A DNA stretch of 64,000 nt from Neisseria brasiliensis (GCF_009671065.1 NZ_CP046027.1:2553511-2617510); one strand, 5' to 3'; shown: positions 38,377 to 48,331, numbered from the stretch's first letter. The notes: generated from the letters alone by a model not told the origin. Program-made: numbers and translations.

Positions 38377-39150
38377 ATGAACGCCATTACAGACGTGCAA
38401 TCCACCCGCGATTTACGCAACCTGCCGATTAACCAAGTCGGCATTAAAGATTTACGTTTCCCGATTACCTTGCGCACCGCTGAGGGCGAACAGGCCACCG
38501 TGGCCCGTTTGACGATGACGGTGTATCTGCCTGCCGAACAAAAAGGCACGCATATGTCACGCTTTGTCGCGCTGATGGAACAGCAAACCGAAGCCTTGAG
38601 CTTTGAGCGTTTGCAGCAACTCACGCGCGAAATGGTTGAATTACTGGATTCGCATTCGGGCAAAATCAGCGTGAGCTTTCCTTTTTTCCGCAAGAAAACC
38701 GCGCCGGTATCCGGCATTCAGTCGCTATTGGATTATGATGTGACCCTTACCGGTGAAATCAAAAACGGCGCATACAGCCACAGCCTGAAAGTCATGGTGC
38801 CGGTAACTTCGCTTTGCCCGTGTTCCAAAGAGATTTCGCAATACGGCGCACACAACCAACGCTCGCATGTGACCGTGTCGCTGGTGGCTAATGCGGAAGT
38901 CGGCATCGAAGAAGTGATTGATTGCGTAGAAGCACAAGCCAGCTGCCAGCTCTACGGCTTACTCAAACGCCCTGACGAAAAATTCGTGACTGAGCAAGCG
39001 TATGAAAATCCGAAATTTGTGGAAGACATGGTACGCGATGTGGCCACTTCACTGATTGCTGATGCCCGCGTGGAAAGCTTTGTGGTGGAAAGTGAAAACT
39101 TTGAATCGATTCACAACCACTCGGCTTATGCGGTGATTGCGTATCCTTGA
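38377..39150 (+). CDS. folE2: GTP cyclohydrolase FolE2 (type IB)
   Basis: 257 residues from ATG 38377 (MNAITDVQSTRDLRNLPINQ); a longer frame back to 38314 lacks signals and starts in an uptake sequence. FolE2 landmarks: VGIKDLRFPITLRTAEGEQA, KGTHMSRFVALMEQQ, VTSLCPCSKEISQYGAHNQR and the Cys/His metal site therein. It makes dihydroneopterin triphosphate for folate and queuosine. No Zur-like site was evident upstream. Single-gene unit ended by an uptake-sequence hairpin. Confidence 0.95.
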   Translation: MNAITDVQSTRDLRNLPINQVGIKDLRFPITLRTAEGEQATVARLTMTVYLPAEQKGTHMSRFVALMEQQTEALSFERLQQLTREMVELLDSHSGKISVSFPFFRKKTAPVSGIQSLLDYDVTLTGEIKNGAYSHSLKVMVPVTSLCPCSKEISQYGAHNQRSHVTVSLVANAEVGIEEVIDCVEAQASCQLYGLLKRPDEKFVTEQAYENPKFVEDMVRDVATSLIADARVESFVVESENFESIHNHSAYAVIAYP

Positions 39151-39168
39151 CGAAACACTTCATTCAGC

Positions 39169-39203
39169 AAGGCCGTCTGAAAGCAATAAGTTCAGACGGC
39201 CTG
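39169..39203. terminator. Uptake-sequence inverted pair after folE2
   Basis: AAGGCCGTCTGAA...TTCAGACGGCCT with a short loop. Confidence 0.7.
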
Positions 39204-39369
39204 ATTTTCATGAATATTCAATAAGATAAACTCTCTAAAACTGATTTAACGCAAGTAAACCCGTTTCCTGTTTTTCAGACGGCCTCAAATCACTTATAAT
39301 GCCGAAAACATTGATATTAAATTCTTGTTTAACCAACACAAACCTACCCCACACCGACAGGTTGTCGAT

Positions 39370-41178
39370 ATGAAAAAACTCTTTTATTTGATCTTGGCCT
39401 TTCTCGCCTTGTTTAACACGGCTTTTGCCGGGCCGGTTGATGCGTCGAAGCTGTTGCCGCCCGAACAAGCATTCCGCCCGCAAGTGAATGTGACCGAGCA
39501 AGGGATTAATGTGCAATTTCAGATTGCCGAAGGTTATTACCTTTACCAATCCAAAATCATCGCCGACACCGATCCCGCCGGTGTGTTGGGCGATACGCCC
39601 CAACTTAGCCCCGGCGAAGAAAAAGAAGACGAATTTTTTGGCAAGCAAATCGTGTATCACCACGCAGCACAGGTGAATTGGCCTTACAAACAAGCGTTCG
39701 GCCAATATAAATTAACCTTGAGCTATCAGGGTTGCGCCGAAGTCGGCGTGTGCTATCCACCGGTAGATACCACTTTCGACATCAACGGCAACGGCCTGTA
39801 TGAGCCGCAAGGGGATGGTGCGCCGGTGTCGGCAAAAGAACGATTCACCCGACCTGCCACGTCTTCAGACGGCCTGAAATCTGCGCCTGCCAAGAGCGAC
39901 AGCAGCCGCTTCAAACTGTCTTGGGATACCTTGAACGCCAATCTGTTGGCGTTTTTTCTCGCAGGTTTGGGTTTGAGCTTTACCGCCTGTATGTATCCGT
40001 TGCTGCCGATTGTATCGAGCATTGTCGTCGGCGATAAAAATGCCGGCAAAGGCCGCGCGTTTGCCTTATCGATGGTGTATGTGCAGGGTTTGGCGCTCAC
40101 TTACACGCTGGTCGGTGTGTTTGCCGGCCTAACCGGTGCGCTGTTGACCGTCTGGCTGCAACAGCCTTGGGTAGTGCTGACCGCCTCTGCCATTATGGTG
40201 ATTCTAGCTTTGTCGATGTTCGGTTTCTTCAATATCCAATTGCCAAGCTCGGTGCAATCCTATTTCCAAAATCAAAGCAACAAACTCTCCGGCGGCCGCA
40301 TGGCTTCGGTATTTGTGATGGGTATGCTTTCTGCGCTGATTGTCGGCCCCTGTGTGGCGCCGCCTTTGGCCTTTGCTTTGGGCTACATCGGCCAGACCGG
40401 TGATGCGGTATTGGGCGGCTTGGCCTTGTATGCGCTGGCCTTGGGCACGGGCGTGCCACTGATTATCATTGGCACATTCGGCGGCCACATCATGCCGCGC
40501 GCCGGTGATTGGATGAATGGCATCAAGTCTGCGTTCGGCTTTATTCTGCTGGCGGTAGCGGTGTATTTGGCTACGCCTTACCTGCCTTACGCGCTGGTGG
40601 TGTCGCTTTATACTTTATTGTTGTTGGTTCCGGCGGTGTGGCTGCTGGTGCGCGCCGGCAAGCAAACAGGCCGTCTGAAAAGCGTGGCGATGGTATTGGG
40701 CTTTTTGCTGCTGATTGGCGGCGCATGGTTCGGCTGGCAAAGCTACCAACGCCAAACCACCGCCCTACACCATTTCTTAACCTTGACTCCGCCATCTGAA
40801 GCGGGACAAAGCAGCGATCACGGCATCATGTTCACCGATGTAGCCGAACTCAAAGCCGCGATGGATGCCGCTTTGAAAGCCGACCCATCGAAACCGGTAT
40901 TGCTCGATTTCTATGCCGATTGGTGCGTTTCCTGCAAAGAAATGGCCGCCTACACGCTCAACCAGCCGCAAGTGCATGAGGTGGTGGATATGCAGCGTTT
41001 CTTCCAAATCGATGTCACCGCTAATACCGCCGAGCACCAAGCCTTGTTGAAAGAATACGGCTTATTCGGCCCGCCTGGTGTGTTTGTGATTCGTGCCGAC
41101 GGTACACGCAGCGAAGCCTTATTGGGTTTTGTGAAACCGGATGCGTTTATCGAATGGTATCGACAAAACGAAAAATAA
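39370..41178 (+). CDS. dsbD: Thiol:disulfide interchange protein DsbD
   Basis: 602 residues from ATG 39370 (MKKLFYLILAFLALFNTAFA, a signal peptide). The periplasmic alpha domain has YQGCAEVGVCYPPV (Cys about 121 and 127). The eight-TM beta domain has FTACMYPLLP (about 205) and VGPCVAPPLAFALGYIGQTG (about 325). The C-terminal thioredoxin domain has FYADWCVSCKEM (about 517). It moves electrons from cytoplasmic thioredoxin to periplasmic thiol partners (DsbC, cytochrome c maturation). All three Cys pairs are intact. Confidence 0.97.
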   Translation: MKKLFYLILAFLALFNTAFAGPVDASKLLPPEQAFRPQVNVTEQGINVQFQIAEGYYLYQSKIIADTDPAGVLGDTPQLSPGEEKEDEFFGKQIVYHHAAQVNWPYKQAFGQYKLTLSYQGCAEVGVCYPPVDTTFDINGNGLYEPQGDGAPVSAKERFTRPATSSDGLKSAPAKSDSSRFKLSWDTLNANLLAFFLAGLGLSFTACMYPLLPIVSSIVVGDKNAGKGRAFALSMVYVQGLALTYTLVGVFAGLTGALLTVWLQQPWVVLTASAIMVILALSMFGFFNIQLPSSVQSYFQNQSNKLSGGRMASVFVMGMLSALIVGPCVAPPLAFALGYIGQTGDAVLGGLALYALALGTGVPLIIIGTFGGHIMPRAGDWMNGIKSAFGFILLAVAVYLATPYLPYALVVSLYTLLLLVPAVWLLVRAGKQTGRLKSVAMVLGFLLLIGGAWFGWQSYQRQTTALHHFLTLTPPSEAGQSSDHGIMFTDVAELKAAMDAALKADPSKPVLLDFYADWCVSCKEMAAYTLNQPQVHEVVDMQRFFQIDVTANTAEHQALLKEYGLFGPPGVFVIRADGTRSEALLGFVKPDAFIEWYRQNEK

Positions 41179-41192
41179 TGCGACCTTAGATT

Positions 41193-41230
41193 AAGGCCGC
41201 CTGAAAAGTATTTTTTCAGACGGCCTTTTT
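41193..41230. terminator. Uptake-sequence-like hairpin between dsbD and the methyltransferase
   Basis: AAGGCCGCCTGAAAA (one changed base, GCCGCC) and TTTTTTCAGACGGCCTTTTT between convergent genes. Confidence 0.75.
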
Positions 41231-41236
41231 ATTTGA

Positions 41237-43189
41237 TCAATAATTGGTAATCAACACTTCCTGTGTTTCGCTATTTTTGTGCTTCGCCTGATAATTGGCG
41301 TTTTGGTAATGGAAATTCAAATAGTTGATGTTAAACGCATGTTCAACACACCAATCCAATAATTGCTGATGCATTTCGCCTTTGTGTTTCATCACATTAG
41401 ATAAGGCAAAGCGAATCTGATGCGCGTTGCAGGTTTGGAGAAACTGCAATAAATCGCGCTCATCTTGCGCCGTCCAGCCGCCATTTTCGTTATAGGCCGC
41501 TGTGCCCAGCAAATAAGGTGGATCAAGATAGAGAAAGGCATTTTGCTGCCGTAAATGCTTAATATCTAAATCACGGAAATCTTGGCAGGCAAAACGGATA
41601 TGGCGCGTGTGCAGCCTTTCCATAAACAAGCGCAGCTTGTTGCGCAGGCTGATATTGAAATCGCGCTTGCCCACCGGTAAATTGAATTCACCTTTTTGGT
41701 TAAAACGGATTTGGTTGTTGAAGCCGTAAAAAATCAGCAGCAGAAACAATAAATTGTCTTTCGATTGGTTGTAATCTTGCCGCAACTGGGCAAACGGCTC
41801 TTTATTGAATTTGCCCAAACCATTGTTGCTGTTGCATTCATAAAAATCGTAATCGTGGCGGAAAGTATCGCTTAAGCCGTAATGCGCGATTTTTTGCTCC
41901 AATTGCGCTACCAAATCGGTATAGCTTTGGCTTTGAATAAAATTGAGTAAATCAATCAGTTGCTGGTTTTTATCAATGCAAATAATTTCATCAGCCAAGA
42001 CATTGATGCCCACATTGGCGCCGCCTGAAAATACATCGTAAAACACGCCGAAACGCTCGGGCAGCTTGGCCTTGATTTGCGGCAACAATTTACCCTTGCC
42101 GCCGGTGTAGTTCAACGGCGATTTAACGATGGTTTCATTCGATTCATTCGAGGGTGTCAGCACAAACGATTCGTCACGAATGCCGACTTCACACAAAAAC
42201 AAACGCTCTTTATGCTCGGTCAACTGGGTTTTGCCGGTGGTAAACGCATGAAAATCCTGCTCAAATACCGACACTTTGCCCTTTTTCTGCAAAATTTCCA
42301 TGATTTGTACATCGGAAATTTTGGCATTCGAGCGTGAATTGATTTTCGAACCGGTATTGTTATACGACACCAAAATGTATTTAGCATCAATGTTTTCAAT
42401 CAATTGGCCAAACTGCGCCGCTGCTTTTTGCGTGCAATAATCGCTTTTTAGATGGCTTCTGTCCATTTTACGCGCCACACCGTGCACTTCAGGCTTGGCG
42501 TTGACGGCAACATTTTCCAAAAAATGATAAGCATCGCCGTATTGGCGCGAATTATACGGCGGGTCGATATACACGATGTCGCTGCGAATGCTTTTCACCA
42601 GCTCATTGGCATCCTGCTGAAAAATTTGATTCCCCTGATTGTGTGCTTCTTGTGTTTGCGGCAAACGCAACACCAGCGGCTTGGTCAAATCGCCACTGCG
42701 GCGGAAAGCATCGTAATGGCCGACAGTATTGGCGATGCGGTCGATGGCATACAATAATGATGTAATCAACACCGCCTGTTCACGTGCATTGATTTTGCCT
42801 TGGGCGAACAAAGCATCGATGTCGTCACGAATCACGCCGACTTTGCGCATATTTTGGCGACTCAAAAAGGTGTCGGCAAAATGGTGCGAATAATAGTTTT
42901 CAGACGGCATATCGGTTAATTGATTGTAGCCGTCAATTAATTCTTTGATTTGCGGCCAATTCACCGATTCATCCGCCAAGAAAGTTTGATAAGCCAAAAA
43001 ATTGCCGAATAAAGTATCGTTGATTTGAATGCGGAAACGGTCGTTGAAGTGATGCGCGACCACGCCTGTGCCGCCGAATAAATCGGTAAAGGTATGGCAA
43101 TCGTGGCAGTGTGTGCCAATCACGTTATCAATAAAAGCCAGCAGCTTGAATTTGCTGCCCAAATAGCGGCGATTGTGAATCTGAAACAT
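41237..43189 (-). CDS. Orphan two-domain DNA adenine methyltransferase (FokI-M type, 650 aa)
   Basis: ATG at 43189 (MFQIHNRRYLGSKFKLLAFI); an upstream ATG at 43240 is less likely. Two complete Dam-like domains are fused. Domain 1 has RRYLGSKFKLLAFIDNVI, FTDLFGGTGVVAHHF and DIVYIDPPYNSRQYGDAYHF. Domain 2 (from about residue 355) has LNYTGGKGKLLPQIKAKLPE, VFYDVFSGGANVGINV and AFLYLDPPYLLGTAAYNENG. DPPY is the N6-adenine catalytic motif. Two-headed enzymes of about 650 residues such as M.FokI methylate both strands of an asymmetric site. No restriction gene lies beside it. Target unknown. Confidence 0.88.
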   Translation of the reverse strand: MFQIHNRRYLGSKFKLLAFIDNVIGTHCHDCHTFTDLFGGTGVVAHHFNDRFRIQINDTLFGNFLAYQTFLADESVNWPQIKELIDGYNQLTDMPSENYYSHHFADTFLSRQNMRKVGVIRDDIDALFAQGKINAREQAVLITSLLYAIDRIANTVGHYDAFRRSGDLTKPLVLRLPQTQEAHNQGNQIFQQDANELVKSIRSDIVYIDPPYNSRQYGDAYHFLENVAVNAKPEVHGVARKMDRSHLKSDYCTQKAAAQFGQLIENIDAKYILVSYNNTGSKINSRSNAKISDVQIMEILQKKGKVSVFEQDFHAFTTGKTQLTEHKERLFLCEVGIRDESFVLTPSNESNETIVKSPLNYTGGKGKLLPQIKAKLPERFGVFYDVFSGGANVGINVLADEIICIDKNQQLIDLLNFIQSQSYTDLVAQLEQKIAHYGLSDTFRHDYDFYECNSNNGLGKFNKEPFAQLRQDYNQSKDNLLFLLLIFYGFNNQIRFNQKGEFNLPVGKRDFNISLRNKLRLFMERLHTRHIRFACQDFRDLDIKHLRQQNAFLYLDPPYLLGTAAYNENGGWTAQDERDLLQFLQTCNAHQIRFALSNVMKHKGEMHQQLLDWCVEHAFNINYLNFHYQNANYQAKHKNSETQEVLITNY

Positions 43190-43336
43190 ATATTTCCAAA
43201 TAAGGCATCTTGTGCATCGCATTATAATGCCAAACCGCAAAAATCACGCTATGGCTACGATGATTTTTCGCTTACTTGGTCTTTCTGTCGCCAACATGAT
43301 TTTATTTCTCTGATAAAATAAGCATTCCTAACATTC

Positions 43337-43364
43337 AGGCCGTCTGAAACCTTTCAGACGGCCT
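43337..43364. repeat. Uptake-sequence inverted pair upstream of mfd
   Basis: AGGCCGTCTGAA and TTCAGACGGCCT with a 4-base loop, 23 bases before the mfd ATG. It lies between divergent genes, so it may ride in the mfd leader. Confidence 0.75.
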
Positions 43365-43386
43365 CAACCTGTTTTCATCTGCCATC

Positions 43387-46300
43387 ATGACTTATCCGAT
43401 TCCCAAACCTCAAGAAAAAACCCGTTGGCTCAATCTCTCGCAAGGCTCATTGCCGTTGGCTTTGGCACGCCATTTGCCACACAAGCAGCTTAAAGTGGTC
43501 TTGATCCAAGATGCCGAGCAAGCCTTGCGCCTTCAGACGGCGTGGCAGTTTTTCCGGCCACACGATACGGCGGTTTTCCTGCCCGATTGGGAAACGCTGC
43601 CCTACGAGCGTTTTTCGCCGCATCACGATTTGGTGTCGGAACGCTTAGCGGCTTTATGGCAGATTAAAAGCGGCGCGGCGGATGTGCTATTTGTGCCGGT
43701 GGCAACGGCGATGCAGAAATTATCGCCGGTGTCCTTCTTGGCCGGACGCACGTTTTGGCTGAAGACCGGCCAATCTTTGGATTTAGACGCGCTCAAAGGT
43801 AATTTGATTGAAGCCGGTTACAGCCATGTATCGAATGTGGTGGCCACGGGTGAATTTGCCGTGCGCGGCGGCATTGTCGATTTGTTCCCAATGGGCAGCG
43901 ACATGCCCTACCGCTTGGATTTGTTTGACGACGAAATCGACAGCATCAAAACCTTTGATCCCGACACCCAGCGCACCGTCGCGCCGGTCAGCGAAATCCG
44001 CCTTCTGCCCGCGCACGAATTCCCTACCGACGACGATGCGCAAAAAATCTTCCGCAGCCGTTTCCGCGATGAAATCGATGCCGACTATCACGCAGCGGCG
44101 GTGTATAAAGCGGTGAGCAACGGCCATTTCGGCGCAGGCGTGGAATATTATCTGCCGCTGTTTTTTGAAAACGAGTTGGATACGCTGTTTGACTATGTCG
44201 GCAATGATGCACTGTTTGTCTGCTTGGGCGATGTGCATGCCGAAGCCGCGCGTTTTCAAAGCGATGTCAAATCACGCTACCAAATGGCACAAGGCGATGA
44301 GACTTACCCGCCTTTGCTTCCACAGCATTTGTATCTCACCTCCGACCAATTCGCAGGCCGTCTGAAAGCATATGCCCAAGTGTGGCCGGATGTGTTCAGT
44401 CACGACCAAAACCTGCCCGATGTTGCGGTCAACCGCCAAGCAGAACAACCTCTTCAAGCCCTGCTCGATTTTCAGACGGCTTTTGACGGGCGTATTTTGT
44501 TATGCGCCGAAAGTCTCGGCCGCCGCGAAACCATGACCGGCTTTATGCAGCAAAACTGTATCAAAGCCAAAGCCGTGAGCGATTGGCAAGGCTTTTTATC
44601 GGCACACGAGCCTTTAATGATTACCGTGGCACCGCTGGCTTACGGTTTCCAGTTGCCCGAGCAAAACATCGCCGTAATTACCGAATCGGATTTGTATCAA
44701 TACGTCGCCAAATCCCGCAAAACCAACCGCCGCAAAAAACACGCCGATGTTTCAGACGGCCTGTTGCGCGATTTGGCCGAAATCAACCTTGGCGATCCGG
44801 TGGTGCACGAAGAACACGGCATCGGCCGCTATATGGGTTTGGTTACCATGGATTTGGGCGGCGAAACCGCCGAAATGATGCTGCTCGAATACGCGGGCGA
44901 AGCGCAATTGTATGTGCCGGTGTCGCAGTTGCACCTCATCAGCCGCTATTCCGGCCACGCGCACGATAATGTGCAATTACACAAACTCGGCACCGCAGCA
45001 TGGAACAAAGCCAAACGCAAAGCCGCCGAAAAAGCGCGTGACACCGCTGCCGAATTGCTCAACCTCTACGCCCAACGCGCCGCACAGGAAGGCCATAAAT
45101 TCGACATCAACGAATTGGATTACCAAGCCTTTGCTGATGGTTTCGGCTATGAAGAAACCGAAGACCAAGCCGCCGCCATTGCTGCAGTGATTAAGGATTT
45201 GACCCAAGGCAAGCCGATGGACAGATTGGTGTGCGGCGATGTCGGTTTCGGCAAAACTGAAGTGGCTTTACGTGCCGCATTTGTGGCGGTGATGGGCGGC
45301 AAACAAGTGGCCGTGTTGGCACCGACCACGCTTTTGGTCGAACAACACGCGCAAAATTTTGCCGACCGCTTCGCCGATTTTCCGGTTAAAGTGGCATCTT
45401 TATCGCGCTTCAACAACAGCAAAACCACCAAGGCCGCCTTGGAAGGCATGGCCGACGGCACGGTCGATATCGTGATTGGCACGCATAAACTGGTGCAGGA
45501 TGACATCCACTTTAAAAATCTCGGCTTGGTGATTATCGATGAAGAACACCGCTTCGGCGTGCGCCAAAAAGAGCAGCTCAAACGCCTGCGCGCGAATGTC
45601 GACATCCTCACCATGACCGCCACCCCGATTCCGCGCACCTTAAGCATGGCATTGGAAGGCTTGCGCGATTTTTCGTTAATTACCACCGCACCGAGCCGCC
45701 GCTTGGCCGTCAAAACCTTTGTCAAACCGTTCAGCGAAGGCAGCGTGCGCGAAGCCGTGTTGCGCGAATTGAAACGCGGCGGTCAGGTGTTTTTCCTGCA
45801 CAACGAAGTCGATACCATCGAAAACATGCGCGAACGCTTGGAAGTCCTGTTGCCCGAAGCCCGTATCGGCGTGGCACACGGCCAATTGCGTGAACGCGAG
45901 TTGGAACAAGTGATGCGCGACTTTTTACAGCAAAGGTTTAACGTGTTGCTCTGCTCGACCATTATCGAAACCGGCATCGACATCCCCAACGCCAACACCA
46001 TCATCATCAACCGCGCCGATAAATTCGGCTTGGCGCAACTGCACCAACTGCGCGGACGCGTCGGCCGCAGCCACCACCAAGCCTACGCCTACCTGCTCAC
46101 CCCCGAATACATCACCAAAGATGCCGAAAAACGCTTGGATGCGATTGCCGCCGCCGATGAATTGGGTGCCGGTTTCACCCTCGCCATGCAGGATTTGGAA
46201 ATCCGCGGCGCAGGCGAAATCTTGGGTGAAGGCCAAAGCGGCGAGATGATGCAGGTCGGCTTCACGCTGTATACCGAGATGCTCAAGCAAGCCGTGCGCG

Positions 46301-46797
46301 ATTTGAAAAAAGGCCGCCAGCCTGATTTGGATGCGCCGCTGGGTGTGACTACCGAAATCAAGCTGCACAGCCCTGCGCTGCTGCCCGATGATTACTGCCC
46401 CGACATTCACGAACGCTTGGTGCTCTACAAACGCTTGGCCACCGCCGAAACGCGCGAACAAATCAACGCCATTCACGAAGAATTGGTCGACCGCTTCGGC
46501 CTGACCGAACCTGCCGTGAAAACCTTGATTGAAAGCCACCATTTGCGTTTGCAAGCCAAAGAAATGGGTATTGCCGGCATCGATGCCACCAATGAAGCGA
46601 TGATCATCACGTTCGGTAAAAACAACCGCATCGACCCGACCGAAATCATCATGCTGATTCAAACCAACAAAAAATACCGCTTGGCCGGTGCCGACAAGTT
46701 GCGGTATAGCGCGGAAATGGAAAATATCGATGTGCGGATTAACACGGTGAAGGACGTGTTGAAGACTTTGAAAGAAAAAGTATTGGTGGCTGAATAA
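43387..46797 (+). CDS. mfd: Transcription-repair coupling factor Mfd
   Basis: 1136 residues. UvrB-homology N-terminal part (FLPDWETLPYERFSPHHDLV, GEFAVRGGIVDLFPMGSDMP), RNA-polymerase-interacting domain (LGDPVVHEEHGIGRYMGLVT), and RecG-like translocase with Walker A CGDVGFGKTEVALRAAFVAV (about 618) and DEEHRFGVRQKEQLKRLR. TRG/C-terminal domain with ETGIDIPNANTIIINRADKF and QLRGRVGRSHHQAYAYLL. It removes stalled RNA polymerase and recruits UvrA. Uptake cores inside the gene. Length near the family norm of about 1150. Confidence 0.98.
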   Translation: MTYPIPKPQEKTRWLNLSQGSLPLALARHLPHKQLKVVLIQDAEQALRLQTAWQFFRPHDTAVFLPDWETLPYERFSPHHDLVSERLAALWQIKSGAADVLFVPVATAMQKLSPVSFLAGRTFWLKTGQSLDLDALKGNLIEAGYSHVSNVVATGEFAVRGGIVDLFPMGSDMPYRLDLFDDEIDSIKTFDPDTQRTVAPVSEIRLLPAHEFPTDDDAQKIFRSRFRDEIDADYHAAAVYKAVSNGHFGAGVEYYLPLFFENELDTLFDYVGNDALFVCLGDVHAEAARFQSDVKSRYQMAQGDETYPPLLPQHLYLTSDQFAGRLKAYAQVWPDVFSHDQNLPDVAVNRQAEQPLQALLDFQTAFDGRILLCAESLGRRETMTGFMQQNCIKAKAVSDWQGFLSAHEPLMITVAPLAYGFQLPEQNIAVITESDLYQYVAKSRKTNRRKKHADVSDGLLRDLAEINLGDPVVHEEHGIGRYMGLVTMDLGGETAEMMLLEYAGEAQLYVPVSQLHLISRYSGHAHDNVQLHKLGTAAWNKAKRKAAEKARDTAAELLNLYAQRAAQEGHKFDINELDYQAFADGFGYEETEDQAAAIAAVIKDLTQGKPMDRLVCGDVGFGKTEVALRAAFVAVMGGKQVAVLAPTTLLVEQHAQNFADRFADFPVKVASLSRFNNSKTTKAALEGMADGTVDIVIGTHKLVQDDIHFKNLGLVIIDEEHRFGVRQKEQLKRLRANVDILTMTATPIPRTLSMALEGLRDFSLITTAPSRRLAVKTFVKPFSEGSVREAVLRELKRGGQVFFLHNEVDTIENMRERLEVLLPEARIGVAHGQLRERELEQVMRDFLQQRFNVLLCSTIIETGIDIPNANTIIINRADKFGLAQLHQLRGRVGRSHHQAYAYLLTPEYITKDAEKRLDAIAAADELGAGFTLAMQDLEIRGAGEILGEGQSGEMMQVGFTLYTEMLKQAVRDLKKGRQPDLDAPLGVTTEIKLHSPALLPDDYCPDIHERLVLYKRLATAETREQINAIHEELVDRFGLTEPAVKTLIESHHLRLQAKEMGIAGIDATNEAMIITFGKNNRIDPTEIIMLIQTNKKYRLAGADKLRYSAEMENIDVRINTVKDVLKTLKEKVLVAE

Positions 46798-46825
46798 AAT
46801 CGGCAACCTTTACTTGTCTGCAATC

Positions 46826-46860
46826 AAAAAAAGCCGTCTGAATTTTCAGACGGCCTTTTT
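46826..46860. terminator. Bidirectional uptake-sequence terminator after mfd
   Basis: AAAAAAGCCGTCTGAA / TTCAGACGGCCTTTTT. Confidence 0.8.
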
Positions 46861-46872
46861 GTATAATCAAGC

Positions 46873-47230
46873 TTATCGCCCCTTCACATCAATAATCCAC
46901 ACTTCCGCCTGTGAGCCCAAGCGCATCGGGATGCCCCAGAAGCCGTAGCCTGATGTCACAAAATAATGGCCGTTGCCGATGGCTTCATAGCCGTAGGCCA
47001 CGCGGTTGATGGTTTGCACGATTAAGTTGGCCGGTGCCACTTGGCCGTTGTGCACATGGCCGGAACAGGCCGACAATCAAACTGTTGGTAATCAAATAAG
47101 CCAAGCCCATCAGCCAGCGGCGGCCGCGTTTGCCAATAAACGGTGCCAATAGCCATTGCAACGAGCGCCCCAGACCAAAGGTAAAGAGCTGCATCAACAC
47201 CAACACAATAATAAAAAATCCGATACGCAT
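46873..47230 (-). pseudogene. Metallophosphoesterase with internal deletion and frame change
   Basis: The 5' part (from ATG 47230, MRIGFFIIVLVLMQLFTFGL, then KRGRRWLMGLAYLITNSLIV) is the two-TM N-terminus of a YkuE-like membrane metallophosphoesterase. The 3' part, in another frame, reads CSGHVHNGQVAPANLIVQTI and FVTSGYGFWGIPMRLGSQAE, the family's GHxHxGQ motif and C-terminus. The middle, with the metal-binding GDxx and GNHD motifs, is gone. A typical family member has around 360-380 residues, so roughly 700 bp were lost near 47065-47075. Non-functional. Confidence 0.88.
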
Positions 47231-47373
47231 GAATCAACCTGCCTGAAAATAAGGCGCACATTCTAGCATAAAGCCGTGTCAACAAAGGCCGTCTGAACGC
47301 AAGCAACTGTAAACCGCCTAGGTAAATTGCGTTATAATATTGCCTGATGAAAACTGATATTCGGAAGCAAACC

Positions 47374-48276
47374 ATGAATCCGCAAACCGCCATTATTTCT
47401 GACCACGCCAAATCGGGCGTGTTTATCGAAGCCGACATCCGCATCGGCCAAATCGATGCCGTTAAAGCCGCTTGCCGCGACAGCGTTGCCCATCTTCAGG
47501 CTTTGCAGACCAAGTTTCCGCAAGCTGATTTGGGCTTGACCATTGCTTTTGGCAGCGAAGCTTGGCGCATTTTCGGCCATGCCGATGAAGGCCGTGAAAT
47601 CAAACCGTTTACCCCTCTGGGCAACGGCTTGGCACCAGCCACGCAGCAAGACGTGTTGATTCACATTCAATCGCTACAACAAGATGCGGCCTTGGCTTTG
47701 GCGCAAGACGTATTGGAAACCTTCGGCGATAGCTTAACCATCGTTACCGAAGAGCACGGCTACCGCCTGTATCAAGAGCGCGGTTTGGACGGCTTTGTCG
47801 ATGGCACGGAAAATCCGCAAGACCAAGCCATTTACGAAGCAGGCATTATTCCCGAAGGCCAGCCTGATGCGGGCGGTAGCTATGTGTTGCTGCAAAAATA
47901 CCGCCACGATTTGAAACGCTGGAATAAAGTTGATGTGCCACACCAAGAAAGCTACATCGGCCGCAGCAAGGAAACCGACGAAGAGCTGGATAAAAGTGTG
48001 CGCTTGGCCGACTCACACTTAGGCCGTGTGGACTTGAAAGAAAACGGCGTCGGCCTGAAAATTGTGCGCCGCAGCCTGCCTTACGGCAAAATCACCGGCG
48101 AACACGGCTTGATGTTCCTTGCCTATTGCCACACGCTGCACAACATTGAAGCGCAATTATTGAGCATGTTTGGCGAGGCAGACGACAAAGTCGATTTGCT
48201 GCTGAAGCATATTTCAACTGCCGTTTCCGGTGCCTATTATTTCGCGCCGTCGGTTGAGCGTTTGCAAAACCTTTAA
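47374..48276 (+). CDS. Dye-decolorising (DyP-type) haem peroxidase (300 aa)
   Basis: ATG at 47374 (MNPQTAIISDHAKSGVFIEA) with GGAAG before it; an alternative ATG is at 47347. The family motif GFVDGTENPQDQAIYEAGII (catalytic Asp and GxxDG) is near residue 145. The haem-ligand region DSHLGRVDLKENGVGLKIVR and RRSLPYGKITGEHGLMFLAY are near 210-255. YfeX-like, cytoplasmic, no Tat signal and no encapsulin tail seen. Acts on porphyrin or other substrates with H2O2; the substrate is not predictable. Single-gene unit. Confidence 0.93.
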   Translation: MNPQTAIISDHAKSGVFIEADIRIGQIDAVKAACRDSVAHLQALQTKFPQADLGLTIAFGSEAWRIFGHADEGREIKPFTPLGNGLAPATQQDVLIHIQSLQQDAALALAQDVLETFGDSLTIVTEEHGYRLYQERGLDGFVDGTENPQDQAIYEAGIIPEGQPDAGGSYVLLQKYRHDLKRWNKVDVPHQESYIGRSKETDEELDKSVRLADSHLGRVDLKENGVGLKIVRRSLPYGKITGEHGLMFLAYCHTLHNIEAQLLSMFGEADDKVDLLLKHISTAVSGAYYFAPSVERLQNL

Positions 48277-48295
48277 TCGGCAATTTGGTGTGAAC

Positions 48296-48331
48296 AGGCC
48301 GTCTGAAAGTCCATGAGTTTTCAGACGGCCT
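48296..48331. terminator. Uptake-sequence inverted pair after the DyP gene
   Basis: AGGCCGTCTGAAA...TTTTCAGACGGCCT, 20 bases past the stop. Confidence 0.75.

Noticed and set aside
45925..46806. Minus-strand open frame (293 codons) opposite mfd
   Set aside because: Shadow of mfd: Phe/Gly/Gln-rich translation with no recognisable domain or start signals.
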